Below are positions 6,312-16,537 of a DNA stretch of 41,052 nt, one piece after another. The position numbers were made by a program, and so were the translations under genes. Below the pieces are notes generated by a model, which did no database searches, was not told the origin of the DNA, and was given only the letters and a program-made list of their open reading frames with translations. The first letter of the stretch is position 1. Every line of letters begins with the position of its first letter. Origin of the DNA: an uncultured Methanomassiliicoccales archaeon (lineage in GTDB: Archaea; Thermoplasmatota; Thermoplasmata; Methanomassiliicoccales; Methanomethylophilaceae); assembly GCA_949295765.1 (NCBI GenBank), contig CASFMM010000002.1, positions 1 through 41,052 on the forward strand. The letters run 5' to 3'.

Positions 6312-7765
6312 GCATATTCGACGAACGCAACCTGTCAATGATGATGGACCTCTATGAGATGACCATGTCCAACGGATACTTCCTGGAGGCCCACGAGGAT
6401 GATCTGGCCACGTTCGACGTCTTCTTCAGGAACATCCCCGACAAAGGCGGTTACGCGATCTTCGCCGGACTGGAGCAGATCGTGGATTTCATCGAGCACA
6501 TGCGCTTCGACGACAAGGACATCGAGTACCTCAGGTCCCTGAACATGTTCGACGACAGGTTCCTGGAGTATCTTCGCGACTACCGCTTCACAGGCGATGT
6601 GGACGCGTTCGACGAGGGGACGGTCATGTACCCCAACGAACCCGTCATCACCGTTACCGCGCCGATGATAGACGCGCAGCTTGTGGAGACGGCCATCCTG
6701 GCACAGTTCAACCACCAGTCCCTGATCGCCACCAAAACCAGGAGGATCGTCAGGGCCGCTCAGGGCAGGGCGGTGTCGGATTTCGGTGCCCGCAGGGCGC
6801 ACAACATGGACGCCGCCGTCTACGGGGCGAGGGCGGCCTACATTGGGGGAGTCGTCGGAACGGCCACTGTGCTCTCCGGCCAGATGTTCGACATCCCCGT
6901 CAGCGGCACAATGGCCCACAGCTGGGTCATGTACCACGACTCCGAGTTCGAGGCTTTCAGGAAGTATGCGGAGATCTACCCCGACGACACGGTGCTCCTC
7001 GTAGACACTTACGACGTCCTCAGGTCGGGGACACCCAACGCGATCAGATGCGCCAAGGAGGTCCTCGAACCTTTGGGCAAGAGGTTGAAGGGCGTCCGTC
7101 TGGACTCGGGAGACCTCGCCTACCTGACCAAGGAGGTCCGCAGGATGCTCGACGAAGCCGACATGGAGGACTGCAGGATCATCGCGTCCAACAGCCTCGA
7201 CGAGTACTCCATCACATCGCTAATCGACCAAGGTGCCCGCATCGACTCCTTCGGTGTCGGCGAGAGATTGATCACCGCGAAGAGCGACCCGGTCCTCGGA
7301 GGCGTGTACAAGATCGCCGCCATAAGGAAGGACGGCGTCTGCAGACCCACTATCAAGGTCTCCGAGGCTGTGGAGAAGATCACAAACCCCGGCAGAAAGA
7401 AGGTCTACCGTGTGTACGACGGAACCGGACACGCCGTCTGCGACCTCATAACCCTGGAGGACGAGACGGTGGACCTCTCGAAGCCCTACAGGGCTGTGGA
7501 TCCCGTGAAGCCCTGGAAGGAGATCTACCTGGTCGACTGCACCTCCAAGGAGCTCCTGCACCCGGTGATCAGGAACGGCAGGCGCGTATCCCCGCCCAGA
7601 GACCTGAAGGACATCAGGGAGTATGTGGACAGACAGCTCAGGGACGAGATCTGGGAGGAGGAGCAGAGGTTCGAGAACCCCCACGTCCACCACATGGACA
7701 TGAGTCCTGCCTACTACGAGTTCAAGATGGACCTGCTCAGAAAGGCGGACGAGCTCTCGGACTGA
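6308..7765 (+). CDS. pncB: Nicotinate phosphoribosyltransferase
   Basis: Converts nicotinate and PRPP, with ATP, to nicotinate mononucleotide in NAD salvage. The 485-residue protein has the hallmarks of the family: N-terminal LMMDLYEMTMSNGYF-type start, FNHQSLIATKTRRIVRAA, the GARRAHNMDAAVYGARAAYIGG active-site segment, GTMAHSWVM with the catalytic His, then RLDSGDLAYLTKEVR and FGVGERLIT phosphate-binding loops. Length and motif order resemble the form found in Firmicutes and many archaea. The ATG at 6308 is preceded by GAGGGA at good spacing. It stands alone between the ftsZ-like gene and the convergent iorAB operon. Its bacterial character could reflect transfer into this lineage. Confidence 0.93.
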   Translation: MSIFDERNLSMMMDLYEMTMSNGYFLEAHEDDLATFDVFFRNIPDKGGYAIFAGLEQIVDFIEHMRFDDKDIEYLRSLNMFDDRFLEYLRDYRFTGDVDAFDEGTVMYPNEPVITVTAPMIDAQLVETAILAQFNHQSLIATKTRRIVRAAQGRAVSDFGARRAHNMDAAVYGARAAYIGGVVGTATVLSGQMFDIPVSGTMAHSWVMYHDSEFEAFRKYAEIYPDDTVLLVDTYDVLRSGTPNAIRCAKEVLEPLGKRLKGVRLDSGDLAYLTKEVRRMLDEADMEDCRIIASNSLDEYSITSLIDQGARIDSFGVGERLITAKSDPVLGGVYKIAAIRKDGVCRPTIKVSEAVEKITNPGRKKVYRVYDGTGHAVCDLITLEDETVDLSKPYRAVDPVKPWKEIYLVDCTSKELLHPVIRNGRRVSPPRDLKDIREYVDRQLRDEIWEEEQRFENPHVHHMDMSPAYYEFKMDLLRKADELSD

Positions 7766-7780
7766 GCTCCGGCATATTGT

Positions 7781-7820
7781 AAAAAAAAATGACCGGAAGG
7801 GGTGACCCCGCTCCGGTCAT
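7781..7820 (-). terminator. Intrinsic-type terminator of iorAB
   Basis: On the minus strand a nested hairpin, ATGACCGGA (7812-7820) with TCCGGTCAT (7789-7797) around GGGGTCACCCC, is followed directly by a run of nine T residues. It lies 7 nt after the iorB stop and so ends the iorAB transcript. Confidence 0.8.
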
Positions 7821-7827
7821 GGTTTGT

Positions 7828-8418
7828 TCAGTTCTTGACCGCGTTGTAGCCCATCTCGAAGGCCCTGACGTTCAGGTCGAGGAACTTCGGGGGCACCTGG
7901 GCCTTCAGCGCCTCGAGGAGGTCCTCCTTCATCAGGGGGAAATCCTTCATCGCCGCGACCGCGCCGATCATGACGGCGTTGGCTGCGACGGCCTTTCCGG
8001 CCTCGATTGCCAGCTTGGTGGCGTCCAGCGTCACGAGGTTGGGGTTGACGTCCTCCACGGACTTTATCAGGTCGTCGATCTCGGGGTACTTCTCGAATCC
8101 GGCGGCGACCATGGACGGGTAGACAGGGTCCAGGTTCATCAGGACCGCGGTGTCCCTGTTGCCCAGGGGCATGTTCCTGACGGTCTCCGCGGGCTCGAAG
8201 CCCATGATCAGGTCGGCGCATCCGTCTGCTTCGAGCGGGCTGATGACCTCGTCACCGAAACGTACGGTCGACAGGACGCTGCCACCCCTCTGGGCCATCC
8301 CGTGGACCTCGCTCATGGCTACCTTGTATCCCCTGTTCATGGCGGCGTTTCCCAGGACCATGGACGCGAGGAGGACTCCCTGCCCTCCTACTCCTACGAT
8401 CTGGATGGTGTACTTCAT
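7828..8418 (-). CDS. iorB: Indolepyruvate:ferredoxin oxidoreductase, beta subunit
   Basis: Gamma/beta-domain subunit of the TPP-dependent 2-oxoacid oxidoreductase that acts on aryl pyruvates. The 196-residue protein has the family's opening IQIVGVGGQGVLLAS, then SEVHGMAQRGGSV, characteristic of this subunit. Start ATG 8416-8418 overlaps the iorA TGA (ATGA) with GAGGTGAAGAG as ribosome site; upstream in-frame sequence lies inside iorA. Together with IorA it oxidatively decarboxylates indolepyruvate, phenylpyruvate or hydroxyphenylpyruvate to aryl-acetyl-CoA with ferredoxin; in methanogens it can run in reverse to make aromatic amino acids from imported aryl acetates. The paaK genes at 20.6 and 26.8 kb would supply the CoA esters. 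Confidence 0.93.
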   Translation of the reverse strand: MKYTIQIVGVGGQGVLLASMVLGNAAMNRGYKVAMSEVHGMAQRGGSVLSTVRFGDEVISPLEADGCADLIMGFEPAETVRNMPLGNRDTAVLMNLDPVYPSMVAAGFEKYPEIDDLIKSVEDVNPNLVTLDATKLAIEAGKAVAANAVMIGAVAAMKDFPLMKEDLLEALKAQVPPKFLDLNVRAFEMGYNAVKN

Positions 8419-10229
8419 CTCTTCACCTCGATTGCGTTCTTGGGGCAGACGTTCGCACACATGCCGCACCCGATGCACTGTGTGGAGTCGACCTCGACTG
8501 ACTCACCCTTCTTAATCAGCGACGGGCAGGCGATCATCTTCAGGCATGTGTAGCACTGGATGCACTTGGACTGGTCCACCTCGCACCTCTTGGCCTCCAA
8601 CATCTTGCGCTTCTTCAGTTCCAGGGGGCAGGGGCACTTGGAGATGATGACGGCGACGCCGTCGTGCTCCAGAGCGCCCTTCATGGCCTTGGTGGCGGCC
8701 TTGACATCATACGGGTCGACCTCCTCGACGTACTTCACGCCGATTCCGCGGACGAGCTTCTCTATGTCGATGGGCTCGGTCTGGATGCCTCCGAACTCTC
8801 TCCCGGTTCCGGGGTTGGGCTGGTGGCCGGTCATGGCGGTGGTGCGGTTGTCCAGGATGACCATGATTATCTTGTGGTCGTTGAACAGCGCGTTCACCAG
8901 CGCGGGCACTCCGGCATGGAAGAACGTGGAGTCCCCGATGAACGCTATGGGGGTCTGGTCCGTGGCAGCGGCGAAACCTCCGGCGGCACCGGCGCCTCCT
9001 CCCATGCAGATGATGAAGTCGGCGGTCTGGAATGGCGGGGCCACTCCGAGGGTGTAGCATCCGATGTCGGAGCAGTAGATGACGTCCTTGGAGCCGACGG
9101 CTTTCTTGGTCGCGGCGTACATGCCCCTGTGGGGGCATCCCGCGCATAGAGTCGGAGGCCTGCTGGGCAGCTTGACCTGCGTGGCGGGCATGGACTCCCT
9201 GAACCTCTGAAGGTCCACGAGCTCGGCTACTCCCTCGAGCGTCTTGGGATTGAACTCCCATGCGTACGGCAGATGACCTGTCCTCTTTCCGTAGACCGGG
9301 ACGCCGATCGAGTTCTGGGCGCAGATCCTGAGCACCTGGTCCTCCAGGAAGGGCTCCAGTTCCTCCACGACAATGACGTACTTCTTGCCCTTGACGAACT
9401 CGGCGATCTTCCTCTCGGGGAGGGGGTTGGTGAATCCGAGCTTGAGGATGGACACACCTTTGACGAACTCCTTGACGTAGGTGTACGAGACCCCGGATGT
9501 GATGATTCCGATGTCGCCCTCTCCGTCCACGTAGTTCAGAGGGGACTCCTCGGAGAGCTGCTGCGCCTTCTTCATGAGCTCCAGCAGCCTCTTCCTGTTC
9601 ACCCTCGCGTGGGCGGGGATGTTCACGAACCTGACGACGTCCCTGTCGAAGTGGCCCTTGCCCTTCGGCGTCCCAAGCTCGCCCAGGTCCACGACTCCGC
9701 GGGCGTGGTTGACCCTGGTGGTGGTCCTGAAGAGCACCGGGAGGGAGGACTCGCAGGAGATCCCGTACGCGGCCTTGACCATGTCCTTGGCCTCCGCGGG
9801 CGTCGACGGCTCCACCATGGGCAGGAGGCCGAGCTGCGAGTAGTAGCGGTTGTCCTGCTCGTTCTGGGAGCTGTGGGCGGACGGGTCGTCGGCGGTCAGG
9901 ATGAGCATGCCGCCGGTGACCCCGGAGTACGCCAGGGTCATCATGGGGTCCGCGGCCACGTTGAGGCCCACGTGCTTCATGAATACGAACGACTTCAGGC
10001 CGGAGGAAGCCGCGGCGGCGGAGACCTCCATGGCGACCTTCTCGTTCGTGGAGAATTCGAAATACATGCCCGCGTCGGACGCGAGCTTCTCGAGGAGGTT
10101 ACCGATCTCGGAGGAAGGAGTCCCGGGGTATGTGGATGCGAAGTCCACGCCGGCCTCAAACAGCCCTCTGACGATGGCCTCGTTACCCAGGAGGAGCTGC
10201 TTCCCCTCTTTAGCTAGTAAATCCGACAT
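8415..10229 (-). CDS. iorA: Indolepyruvate:ferredoxin oxidoreductase, alpha subunit
   Basis: Catalytic subunit with fused pyrimidine- and pyrophosphate-binding TPP domains and a C-terminal ferredoxin domain (604 residues). Visible are the N-terminal LLLGNEAIVRGLFEAGVDF and STYPGTPSSEI, the conserved VFMKHVGLNVAADP, a CAGCPHRG motif, the TPP/Mg segment GDSTFFHAGVPALVNA followed by ILDN, and two 4Fe-4S binding motifs near the end (CIQCYTCLKMIACP and CIGCGMCANVCP). I chose the ATG at 10229 because GAGGT lies 7 nt upstream; a TTG two codons earlier is less likely. First gene of iorAB, with a TATA box at 10268-10275. Confidence 0.95.
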   Translation of the reverse strand: MSDLLAKEGKQLLLGNEAIVRGLFEAGVDFASTYPGTPSSEIGNLLEKLASDAGMYFEFSTNEKVAMEVSAAAASSGLKSFVFMKHVGLNVAADPMMTLAYSGVTGGMLILTADDPSAHSSQNEQDNRYYSQLGLLPMVEPSTPAEAKDMVKAAYGISCESSLPVLFRTTTRVNHARGVVDLGELGTPKGKGHFDRDVVRFVNIPAHARVNRKRLLELMKKAQQLSEESPLNYVDGEGDIGIITSGVSYTYVKEFVKGVSILKLGFTNPLPERKIAEFVKGKKYVIVVEELEPFLEDQVLRICAQNSIGVPVYGKRTGHLPYAWEFNPKTLEGVAELVDLQRFRESMPATQVKLPSRPPTLCAGCPHRGMYAATKKAVGSKDVIYCSDIGCYTLGVAPPFQTADFIICMGGGAGAAGGFAAATDQTPIAFIGDSTFFHAGVPALVNALFNDHKIIMVILDNRTTAMTGHQPNPGTGREFGGIQTEPIDIEKLVRGIGVKYVEEVDPYDVKAATKAMKGALEHDGVAVIISKCPCPLELKKRKMLEAKRCEVDQSKCIQCYTCLKMIACPSLIKKGESVEVDSTQCIGCGMCANVCPKNAIEVKR

Positions 10230-10267
10230 TGCCAAACCTCAAACGGGCACTGTATCGGGGAACGCTC

Positions 10268-10275
10268 TTTTATAA
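10268..10275 (-). promoter_or_regulatory. iorAB TATA box
   Basis: TTATAAAA on the minus strand, about 40 nt before the iorA ATG. It predicts a leader of roughly 15 nt carrying the GAGGT ribosome site. Confidence 0.6.
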
Positions 10276-10342
10276 TGATGGGGCTGATAATAGCCAGCCG
10301 TCCGATACCATCAAATCATGGAACGCTTTCATCGACTCCGCT

Positions 10343-10429
10343 GCTGGGGTTGTCAAGCTAGGTCAAAGACGCAGGACTTAGGATCCTGTCCTTAGTGGTT
10401 CAAGGGTTCGAATCCCTTCCCCAGCACCA
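10343..10429 (+). tRNA. tRNA-Leu (anticodon TAG)
   Basis: Acceptor stem GCTGGGG (10343-10349) pairs with CCCCAGC (10419-10425), discriminator A, and CCA is encoded in the DNA (10427-10429). The anticodon stem CAGGA/TCCTG frames loop CTTAGGA, giving anticodon TAG for codon CUA. A long variable arm and a GGGTTCGAATCCC T-arm make it a class II tRNA, as expected for leucine. No intron is seen. Confidence 0.93.
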
Positions 10430-10500
10430 TGCCATCCCCCTGAATTTTGGAAACAATCCCGACACATACCGAGATATACCCGCTGTCCCGTCATCTAGAT

Positions 10501-11403
10501 ATGAAGTCCGCGCTGCTCCTCCTGCCGATACTGTCCGGCGTCATGTGGGGCGCGGCCGGCGTCTTCGTCCGCACCCTCTCCGACTACGGGATGGACAGCG
10601 CCACCATCGTGTTCTCTCGTGTGTCCCTGGCCACGCTGATGATGCTGGCACTCATCCTGGTGGCAGACCGCAGGTGGCTTCGGTTCGAGAGACAGGACCT
10701 GTGGCTGTTCATCGCATGCGCGGTCACCATGCTCGCCCTGAACGCGTTCTACACCGTTTCTGTCGACGCCGTGACGTTGTCCCTCGCGGCGGTGCTGCTC
10801 AGCCTGTCGCCGGTGTTCATGCTCGCAATGGCCGCAGTCCTGTTCAAGGAACGCGTCACCGCCCGCAAGGTGGTCTGTATGATCGCATCAATCGTCGGTT
10901 GTGTGCTGGTCAGCGGTCTGGTCGAGGGCGGTTCGTCCCTGTCCGTGTCCGGGGTGACGGCTGGACTGGCAGCCGCATTCTTCTACGCCCTGTACGGGAT
11001 CCTCTCCAAGAGGTCCGCCGCCAAGGGGTACAGCACTTACACGACGCTGTTCTACTGCCTGCTGATATCCACTCTGATCCTGCTTCCGTTCTCGGACATC
11101 GGAGCGGTGACGGGGTTCGCCTCGGAGGGTGCTTGGGAGATTGGATACATGGCCCTCCACGCGGCCGTGGCATCTTTCCTGCCCTACATCCTGTACACCA
11201 CATCCATGGCACGCATGGAGGGCGGGACGGCCTCTATCCTTGCCGCCGCGGGGGAGCCCACCGCGGCAGCCGTGTTCGGGGCGATGATCTACACCGAGAT
11301 ACCATCTCCGCTGATGCTTCTGGGCATGGTGCTGTCCATCGGATCCATGGCCCTGATGTGCATGCCGTCCAGAGAAGAACGTACCGGTGCAGAGAACCGA
11401 TGA
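10501..11403 (+). CDS. EamA-family (DMT superfamily) transporter
   Basis: An integral membrane protein of 300 residues with about ten hydrophobic helices arranged as two EamA repeats. The first begins LLLPILSGVMWGAAGVFVR, ending in SLSPVFMLAMAAVLFKERVT, the typical end of an EamA repeat. The second ends similarly with AGEPTAAAVFGAMIYTEIPS. EamA proteins export or import small metabolites such as amino acids and drugs; substrate cannot be predicted. The start at 10501 is chosen because GATATACC at 10475-10482 is a TATA box about 20 nt ahead, giving a leaderless transcript; an upstream TTG is unlikely. It lies between tRNA-Leu and convergent gdhA. Confidence 0.88.
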   Translation: MKSALLLLPILSGVMWGAAGVFVRTLSDYGMDSATIVFSRVSLATLMMLALILVADRRWLRFERQDLWLFIACAVTMLALNAFYTVSVDAVTLSLAAVLLSLSPVFMLAMAAVLFKERVTARKVVCMIASIVGCVLVSGLVEGGSSLSVSGVTAGLAAAFFYALYGILSKRSAAKGYSTYTTLFYCLLISTLILLPFSDIGAVTGFASEGAWEIGYMALHAAVASFLPYILYTTSMARMEGGTASILAAAGEPTAAAVFGAMIYTEIPSPLMLLGMVLSIGSMALMCMPSREERTGAENR

Positions 11404-11411
11404 TGATGTGT

Positions 11412-11437
11412 TCGGAAGGGCCCGAAGGCCCCTCCGA
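11412..11437. terminator. Hairpin between convergent EamA gene and gdhA
   Basis: TCGGAAGGGCC (11412-11422) pairs with GGCCCCTCCGA (11427-11437), one mismatch, loop CGAA. It lies between the two convergent stops and could end either transcript; no strong T-run follows on either strand. Confidence 0.45.
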
Positions 11438-11482
11438 TGAAAACAGAGGTGAAATGTCGGGGCGAGGGCCCCGGGTTTGGGT

Positions 11483-12835
<1,353 letters not shown>

Positions 12836-12885
12836 TCACCTTGGTGGCGGTACATCCGCCATCTGAGTGGTTTGGAATCACACAT

Positions 12886-12902
12886 CCTATATTAAATATA
12901 AT
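12886..12902 (-). promoter_or_regulatory. gdhA promoter
   Basis: A strong AT-rich TATA region (TTATATTTAATATAGG on the minus strand) about 60 nt before the gdhA ATG implies a leader of about 30 nt. Confidence 0.55.
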
Positions 12903-13280
12903 CGCTACAAAGACGATTTAATTCTGTTCAAATGTTTTGAATTAATGTGTTTTTATCAAGAAATATCTATAATTAACCATTTTACAAAGACATTCAATCA
13001 GTCAGATGAAACAATCATGATTGGACATTTGTCTAATCTCGATTTCATAGAACGAGCATTTGTGATTCTTTTCATTGTAGGCCATCCTGGAAAAGATGCA
13101 GTGGCAGATGTCCAAAAAATCATACCGTGTTGCTGGATGTGCCCCGAATCAATGCCGTCTGGAACCAAGAGTCAAAAACAGACTCATTTGGATTCAGCGT
13201 AGAGTGATTATTCCTAAGATCCGAACGTCTTTAGGACAGGACCTGTCAGAACATAGCATCAATCAGAGAATTGAAGGAAA
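12903..13280. other. AT-rich intergenic island without a confident gene
   Basis: This stretch is clearly more AT-rich than the coding regions around it. Two short plus-strand frames exist (12867-13202 and 13096-13305), but neither has a ribosome site, plausible promoter or recognisable domain. It may be a decayed mobile or foreign gene; I see no terminal repeats or duplicated target site. Confidence 0.4.
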
Positions 13281-13281
13281 G

Positions 13282-13301
13282 ACGGGGGTGAACCCCGCCG
13301 T
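13282..13301 (-). terminator. Hairpin after carB
   Basis: On the minus strand ACGGCGGGG pairs with CCCCCGT around TTCA, followed by CTTTCCTTC. It lies about 30 nt past the carB stop and probably ends the carAB transcript. Confidence 0.5.
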
Positions 13302-13330
13302 TTGAATGGTTTCGGAATCCGACCGGATGC

Positions 13331-16300
13331 TCAGACGAGCCCGTGGAACTCCTTCATGCTCCTGACGCCGAGCTTCTGGCTCCTGGCCACCTGGATCGAG
13401 CCCACGGCGATCTCCGCGCCCTGGACGGTGGTCATGAAGGGGATCTCCAGCTCGACGGCCAGCCTGCGCATGGTGTATCCGTCGCGCACCGCTCCGGACT
13501 TCTGGGAGGGCGTGTTGATGATCAGGTTGATCTTGCCGTCCCTCATGAGGCCGATGGCGTTGGGGTTCTGGCGCTCGTCCAGCCTGAAGACAGACGTCGT
13601 CTCAACGCCGTGCTCCCTCAGGTACGTGGAGGTTCCCTTGGTGGCGTAGATTGTGAATCCCATCTCCTTAAGCTGCCTGGCGGGCTCCACGATCCTGGGT
13701 TTGTCCTGGTCGTTGACGGTGATGTACACACCGCCCTCGGTGGGCAGCTTGTTACCGGCGGCGATGAGCGCCTTGTAGCACGCGGTGTGGAAGTCCTCGT
13801 CGATTCCCATGACCTCTCCGGTGGACTTCATCTCGGGCGTGAGGATGGAGTCGACGCCGGGCAGCTTGAGGAACGGGAACACGGACGCCTTGACGGCGTA
13901 GTGGTCGATGGGCCTGTATCCCTTGAGGCCGAAGTCCTTCAGGGTCTTGCCCAACATGATCTTGGTTCCGATCTTGGCCAGCGGGATGCCTGTGGCCTTG
14001 GATATGAACGGCACGGTCCTGGACGCCCTGGGGTTGGCCTCGATCATGTAGACCTGCCCGTCCTTGACGGCCAGCTGCAGGTTCATCAGACCGTGGATGT
14101 CCAGGGCCAGGGCGACCTTCTCGGTGATGGCGACGATCTCGTCGATGGTCTCCTGCTTCAGTGTGAACGGGGGCAGGACCATGGTGGCGTCACCGGAGTG
14201 GCATCCTGCGTACTCCACGTGCTCCATGATACCTCCGACGTACACGTCGGTGCCGTCGCAGACGCAGTCCACGTCGATCTCGATGGCCTCGGTGAGGTAC
14301 TTGTCGATCAGGATGGGGTGGTTCCTGGAGACCTTCACGGCGGTGTCGACGTAGGTCTTCAGCTCCTCGGTGGAGTACACGATCTCCATCGCCCTTCCTC
14401 CGAGGACGTACGAGGGCCTCACCAGGACGGGGTACCCGATGTCCTCCGCGATGGCCTTGGCCTCCTCGAAGGAGTACCCGGTTCCGGAGCGGGGCTGCTT
14501 GATGCCGAGGTCGTCCATGAGCTTGGAGAACCTGCGCCTGTCCTCGGCCACGTCCATCTGGTCAGGGCTGGTTCCGAGGACCTTGGTCTTGGTTCCCTTG
14601 GTGGCCGCCTCGATGTCCATGGCGAGGTTGACCGACGTCTGTCCGCCGTACTGGCAGATGACACCGTCGGCCTGCTCCGCGTCGATGACGTTCAGCACGT
14701 CCTCGAGGGTCAGGGGCTCGAAGTAGAGCCTGTCGGAGATGTCGTAGTCAGTGGACACGGTCTCCGGGTTGTTGTTGACGATGATGGCGTCCACGCCCTC
14801 CTCCTGAAGGGCCATGACTCCGTGGACGCAGCAGTAGTCGAACTCGATTCCCTGTCCGATCCTGATGGGTCCGCCTCCGACGATGACGACCTTCTTCCTG
14901 CCGTCCTCGCCGCGGTACTCGGTGCTCCTGCCGTACGTGGAGTAGAAGTATGGCGTCCCTGCCTCGAACTCGGCGGCGCAGGTGTCGACCATCTTGTAGA
15001 CGGGCACGATACCGTCCTTCTTCCTCTCGGCGCGGATCTCCAGGGATTTGGAGCCGGCGAGGTCGGCGATGGTCTCGTCGGAGAATCCCATCTCCTTGGC
15101 CTCCCTGAGGGCCTCGGGTGTGAGGCCGGCCCTGATCCTGTTCTCCATGGCGATGATGTTGCTGAGCTTCTTTACGAAGAAGATGTCCCATTTGGCGAGG
15201 TCTGCGACCTCCTCCTCGGACCAACCCCTCCTGAGGGCCTCGGCCATGACGAAGATGCGCTTGTCGGTGGCGTCCACGAGCTCTGCCCTGATCTGCTCGT
15301 CGGTGACGTCGACCCTGTCCAGGCCCTTGACGCCGATCTCCAGGGACCTCAGTCCCTTCAGCAGGGCCTCCTCGAAGGTCCTTCCGATGGACATGACCTC
15401 TCCGGTGGACTTCATCTGAGTGCCGAGGTGGCGGTCCACGGTCCTGAACTTGTCGAAGGGCCAGCGCGGAATCTTGATGACCACGTAGTCCACCGAGGGC
15501 TCGAAGGCCGCGCAGGTGGTTCCCGTGATCCTGTTGGGGATCTCGTCGAGTGTGTATCCGACGGCGATCTTCGTGGACACCCTGGCAATGGGGTACCCGG
15601 TGGCCTTGGACGCGAGGGCGGAGGACCTGGACACACGGGGGTTGACCTCGATCAGGCGGTAGTCCCCGTTGGCGGGGTTGAAGGCGAACTGGACGTTGCA
15701 CCCGCCCTCGATGTTGAGGGCGCGGATGACCTTCAGCGCGGCGGTCCTGAGGCGCTGGTGGTCGGTGTCCGAGAGGGTGAGGCAGGGGGCGCAGACGATG
15801 GACTCCCCGGTGTGGATTCCCATGGCGTCGAGGTTCTCCATGTTGCATATGATGATGCAGTTGTCGTTGGAGTCCCTCATGACCTCGTACTCGTACTCCT
15901 TCCATCCGAGGACGGACTCCTCGATCAGGACCTGGTGAATCCTGGAGTAGGCGAGACCGCGTGCGCAAATCTCCTCCAGCTCCTCCTCGTCGTGGGCGAT
16001 ACCTCCGCCGGTGCCTCCGAGGGTGTAGGCGGGACGGATCAGCACGGGGTACCTTCCGATGATCTTGACGGCCTCCTTGGCCTCCTCGATGCTGTTGACG
16101 GACCTGGACACGGGCACGGGCTCGCCGATCCTCTCCATGGTCTCCTTGAACAGCTCCCTGTCCTCGGACATGGCGATGGCGTCGGGCTGGGTGCCCACGA
16201 GGGAGCAGTGGAGCCTGTCGAGCTCGCCGGAGTCGGCCAGCTCTGAGCAGATGTTGAGCGCGGTCTGGCCTCCCATTCCGGAGAGGACCCCGTCCACGCC

Positions 16301-16537
16301 CTCCTTCTCGATGATCTTCGCGACGTTGGACGCTGTCAGCGGCTCGATGTAGACGCTGTCGGCGGTGTCGGGGTCGGTCTGGATGGTCGCGGGGTTGGAG
16401 TTGACCAGGACGGTCTTGTAGCCCTCCTCCCTCAGCGAGCGGCAGGCCTGGGTACCGGAGAAGTCGAACTCGGCGGCCTGGCCGATGACGATCGGACCGG
16501 ATCCGATGACCATGAGCTTCTTGTAGTCCTTCCTCAA
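13331..16537 (-). CDS. carB: Carbamoyl-phosphate synthase, large subunit
   Basis: Synthesises carbamoyl phosphate from bicarbonate, two ATP and ammonia passed from CarA, feeding pyrimidine and arginine synthesis. The 1068-residue protein has two homologous ATP-grasp halves: the first opens GSGPIVIGQAAEFDFSGTQA, the second VGGGPIRIGQGIEFDYCCVH, followed by an MGS-like allosteric domain at the C-terminus. Length is normal. I placed the start at the TTG 16535-16537, which overlaps the carA stop and follows GGAGGGGAGAC; it gives the expected N-terminus MRKDYKKLMVIG. A GTG/ATG start further upstream would lie inside carA and add 11 unrelated residues. Confidence 0.95.
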   Translation of the reverse strand: MRKDYKKLMVIGSGPIVIGQAAEFDFSGTQACRSLREEGYKTVLVNSNPATIQTDPDTADSVYIEPLTASNVAKIIEKEGVDGVLSGMGGQTALNICSELADSGELDRLHCSLVGTQPDAIAMSEDRELFKETMERIGEPVPVSRSVNSIEEAKEAVKIIGRYPVLIRPAYTLGGTGGGIAHDEEELEEICARGLAYSRIHQVLIEESVLGWKEYEYEVMRDSNDNCIIICNMENLDAMGIHTGESIVCAPCLTLSDTDHQRLRTAALKVIRALNIEGGCNVQFAFNPANGDYRLIEVNPRVSRSSALASKATGYPIARVSTKIAVGYTLDEIPNRITGTTCAAFEPSVDYVVIKIPRWPFDKFRTVDRHLGTQMKSTGEVMSIGRTFEEALLKGLRSLEIGVKGLDRVDVTDEQIRAELVDATDKRIFVMAEALRRGWSEEEVADLAKWDIFFVKKLSNIIAMENRIRAGLTPEALREAKEMGFSDETIADLAGSKSLEIRAERKKDGIVPVYKMVDTCAAEFEAGTPYFYSTYGRSTEYRGEDGRKKVVIVGGGPIRIGQGIEFDYCCVHGVMALQEEGVDAIIVNNNPETVSTDYDISDRLYFEPLTLEDVLNVIDAEQADGVICQYGGQTSVNLAMDIEAATKGTKTKVLGTSPDQMDVAEDRRRFSKLMDDLGIKQPRSGTGYSFEEAKAIAEDIGYPVLVRPSYVLGGRAMEIVYSTEELKTYVDTAVKVSRNHPILIDKYLTEAIEIDVDCVCDGTDVYVGGIMEHVEYAGCHSGDATMVLPPFTLKQETIDEIVAITEKVALALDIHGLMNLQLAVKDGQVYMIEANPRASRTVPFISKATGIPLAKIGTKIMLGKTLKDFGLKGYRPIDHYAVKASVFPFLKLPGVDSILTPEMKSTGEVMGIDEDFHTACYKALIAAGNKLPTEGGVYITVNDQDKPRIVEPARQLKEMGFTIYATKGTSTYLREHGVETTSVFRLDERQNPNAIGLMRDGKINLIINTPSQKSGAVRDGYTMRRLAVELEIPFMTTVQGAEIAVGSIQVARSQKLGVRSMKEFHGLV

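Noticed and set aside
10717-10727. A near match to the GTGACCGCACG element (TGCGCGGTCAC)
   Set aside because: It lies inside the EamA coding sequence, has mismatches and no TATA box at the expected distance.
12867-13202. A 111-codon frame in the AT-rich gap as a gene
   Set aside because: No ribosome site, promoter or domain, and it begins inside the gdhA promoter region; AT-rich open stretch judged chance or decay.
13343-16246. Long plus-strand open frame opposite carB
   Set aside because: Shadow of carB in GC-rich DNA; low-complexity translation without motifs.
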